A stretch of DNA of 5,508 nucleotides. Origin: Desulfobacteraceae bacterium. Its GTDB lineage: Bacteria > Desulfobacterota > Desulfobacteria > Desulfobacterales > SG8-13. Shown here one piece after another: positions 5,147 to 5,508 of this stretch (positions are counted from its first letter, which is position 1; every line of letters begins with the position of its first letter). The notes under the pieces are model-generated. The model had not been told where the DNA came from. It saw only the letters and a list, made by a program, of their open reading frames with translations, and made no database searches. A program made the translations under genes and the position numbers. The stretch covers positions 1 to 5,508 of the forward strand of contig JARFQH010000191.1 of assembly GCA_029287875.1 (NCBI GenBank), in the 5' to 3' direction.

Positions 5147-5508
5147 TTACAGCTCAAATAAAAATTTGGCGAATGAAAAATAGAGAAAGATACTCATGAT
5201 ATCGATGGCGGTGGTTACAAAAGGTCCGGTGGCAACGGCCGGGTCGATTCGAAAACGTGCAAACATCATCGGCAGCATGGAACCCACAAAGGTTGCCAGC
5301 AGCATCGTAAATACAACTGCAGTACCCTCCACCACGGCGAGTCTCCACATCTGATACCCCACATGCGCCACGATTCCCAGCAAAAGGCCGTATACTGAGC
5401 CCAGGATTCCACCAATGGCGATTTCTTTCAGAATCACCCTTCCCATGTTCTGCAACTGAATACGATCCGTGGCCAGCCCGCGGACGACAATCGTTGAAGA
5501 CTGGGTTC
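5147..5508 (-). CDS. mgtE: MgtE-family magnesium transporter (C-terminal part only)
   Basis: This is the C-terminal 119 residues of an MgtE-type Mg2+ channel/transporter; the gene runs off the right edge of the window, and its N-terminal and CBS domains are not seen. The frame is open to the edge, so the fragment should not be given an internal start. The visible part begins TQSSTIVVRGLATDRI, matching the QSxxxxVRGLA segment of the MgtE pore domain. Three membrane helices follow (about fragment residues 27-49, 60-82 and 95-118). The conserved IDPAVATGPFVTTAID stretch (87-102) carries the pore aspartate D102, the equivalent of D432 of Thermus thermophilus MgtE by family knowledge. The protein ends soon after the last helix, as usual. 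The family usually has SGP where this has TGP. It is in the same orientation as the ferredoxin-like gene, 152 bp upstream of it, with no evident functional link. Confidence 0.93.
   Translation of the reverse strand, partial: TQSSTIVVRGLATDRIQLQNMGRVILKEIAIGGILGSVYGLLLGIVAHVGYQMWRLAVVEGTAVVFTMLLATFVGSMLPMMFARFRIDPAVATGPFVTTAIDIMSIFLYFSFAKFLFEL

Noticed and set aside
1..5508. CRISPR arrays, tRNA or rRNA genes, insertion sequences
   Set aside because: I looked for spaced repeats, cloverleaf-like patterns and transposase motifs and saw none; nearly all of the window is explained by the five genes.

Overview
The window is ordinary bacterial chromosome. It holds most of a high-affinity phosphate transport (pst) locus on the + strand, then two genes on the - strand: a cysteine-rich iron-sulfur protein with a winged-helix-like N-terminus, and the 3' end of a magnesium transporter of the MgtE family. 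The pst genes are GC-rich with strong G/C preference at third codon positions. PstA carries the long N-terminal DUF3333-type extension common in proteobacteria. The iron-sulfur protein resembles multi-cluster ferredoxin-like proteins I associate with anaerobic Desulfobacterota (sulfate reducers and relatives). A deltaproteobacterial/Desulfobacterota host is therefore my best guess, but it is an inference from protein style, not from a marker gene.

Layout: the window opens inside pstC (1-202), whose stop overlaps the start of pstA (195-1496). A 151-bp gap follows, with four tandem 11-bp-spaced Pho-box-like units (1509-1548) and a small GAAA-loop hairpin (1571-1588). Then comes pstS (1648-2703), with a perfect Shine-Dalgarno and a signal peptide. 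A second gap (2704-2866) holds a 13-bp GC-rich hairpin directly after pstS and a separate promoter candidate. It leads to pstB (2867-3790). The gene order pstC-pstA-pstS-pstB differs from the textbook pstSCAB, and phoU does not follow pstB. The convergent - strand gene (3828-4994) lies only 37 bp beyond pstB. Its true start is a GTG at 4994, because the Shine-Dalgarno lies inside the longer open frame. The mgtE fragment (5147-5508) is upstream of it in the same orientation.

Functionally, PstS captures phosphate in the periplasm, PstC and PstA form the membrane channel and PstB supplies ATP hydrolysis. The internal Pho-box array suggests that pstS has its own PhoB-controlled promoter, letting the binding protein be made in excess over the membrane components, and the hairpin after pstS would reinforce that. 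The iron-sulfur protein and MgtE have no evident link to phosphate uptake. No new multi-gene system is visible. The items most worth checking are the wHTH/polycysteine protein, the internal regulation of pstS and the start-site corrections.
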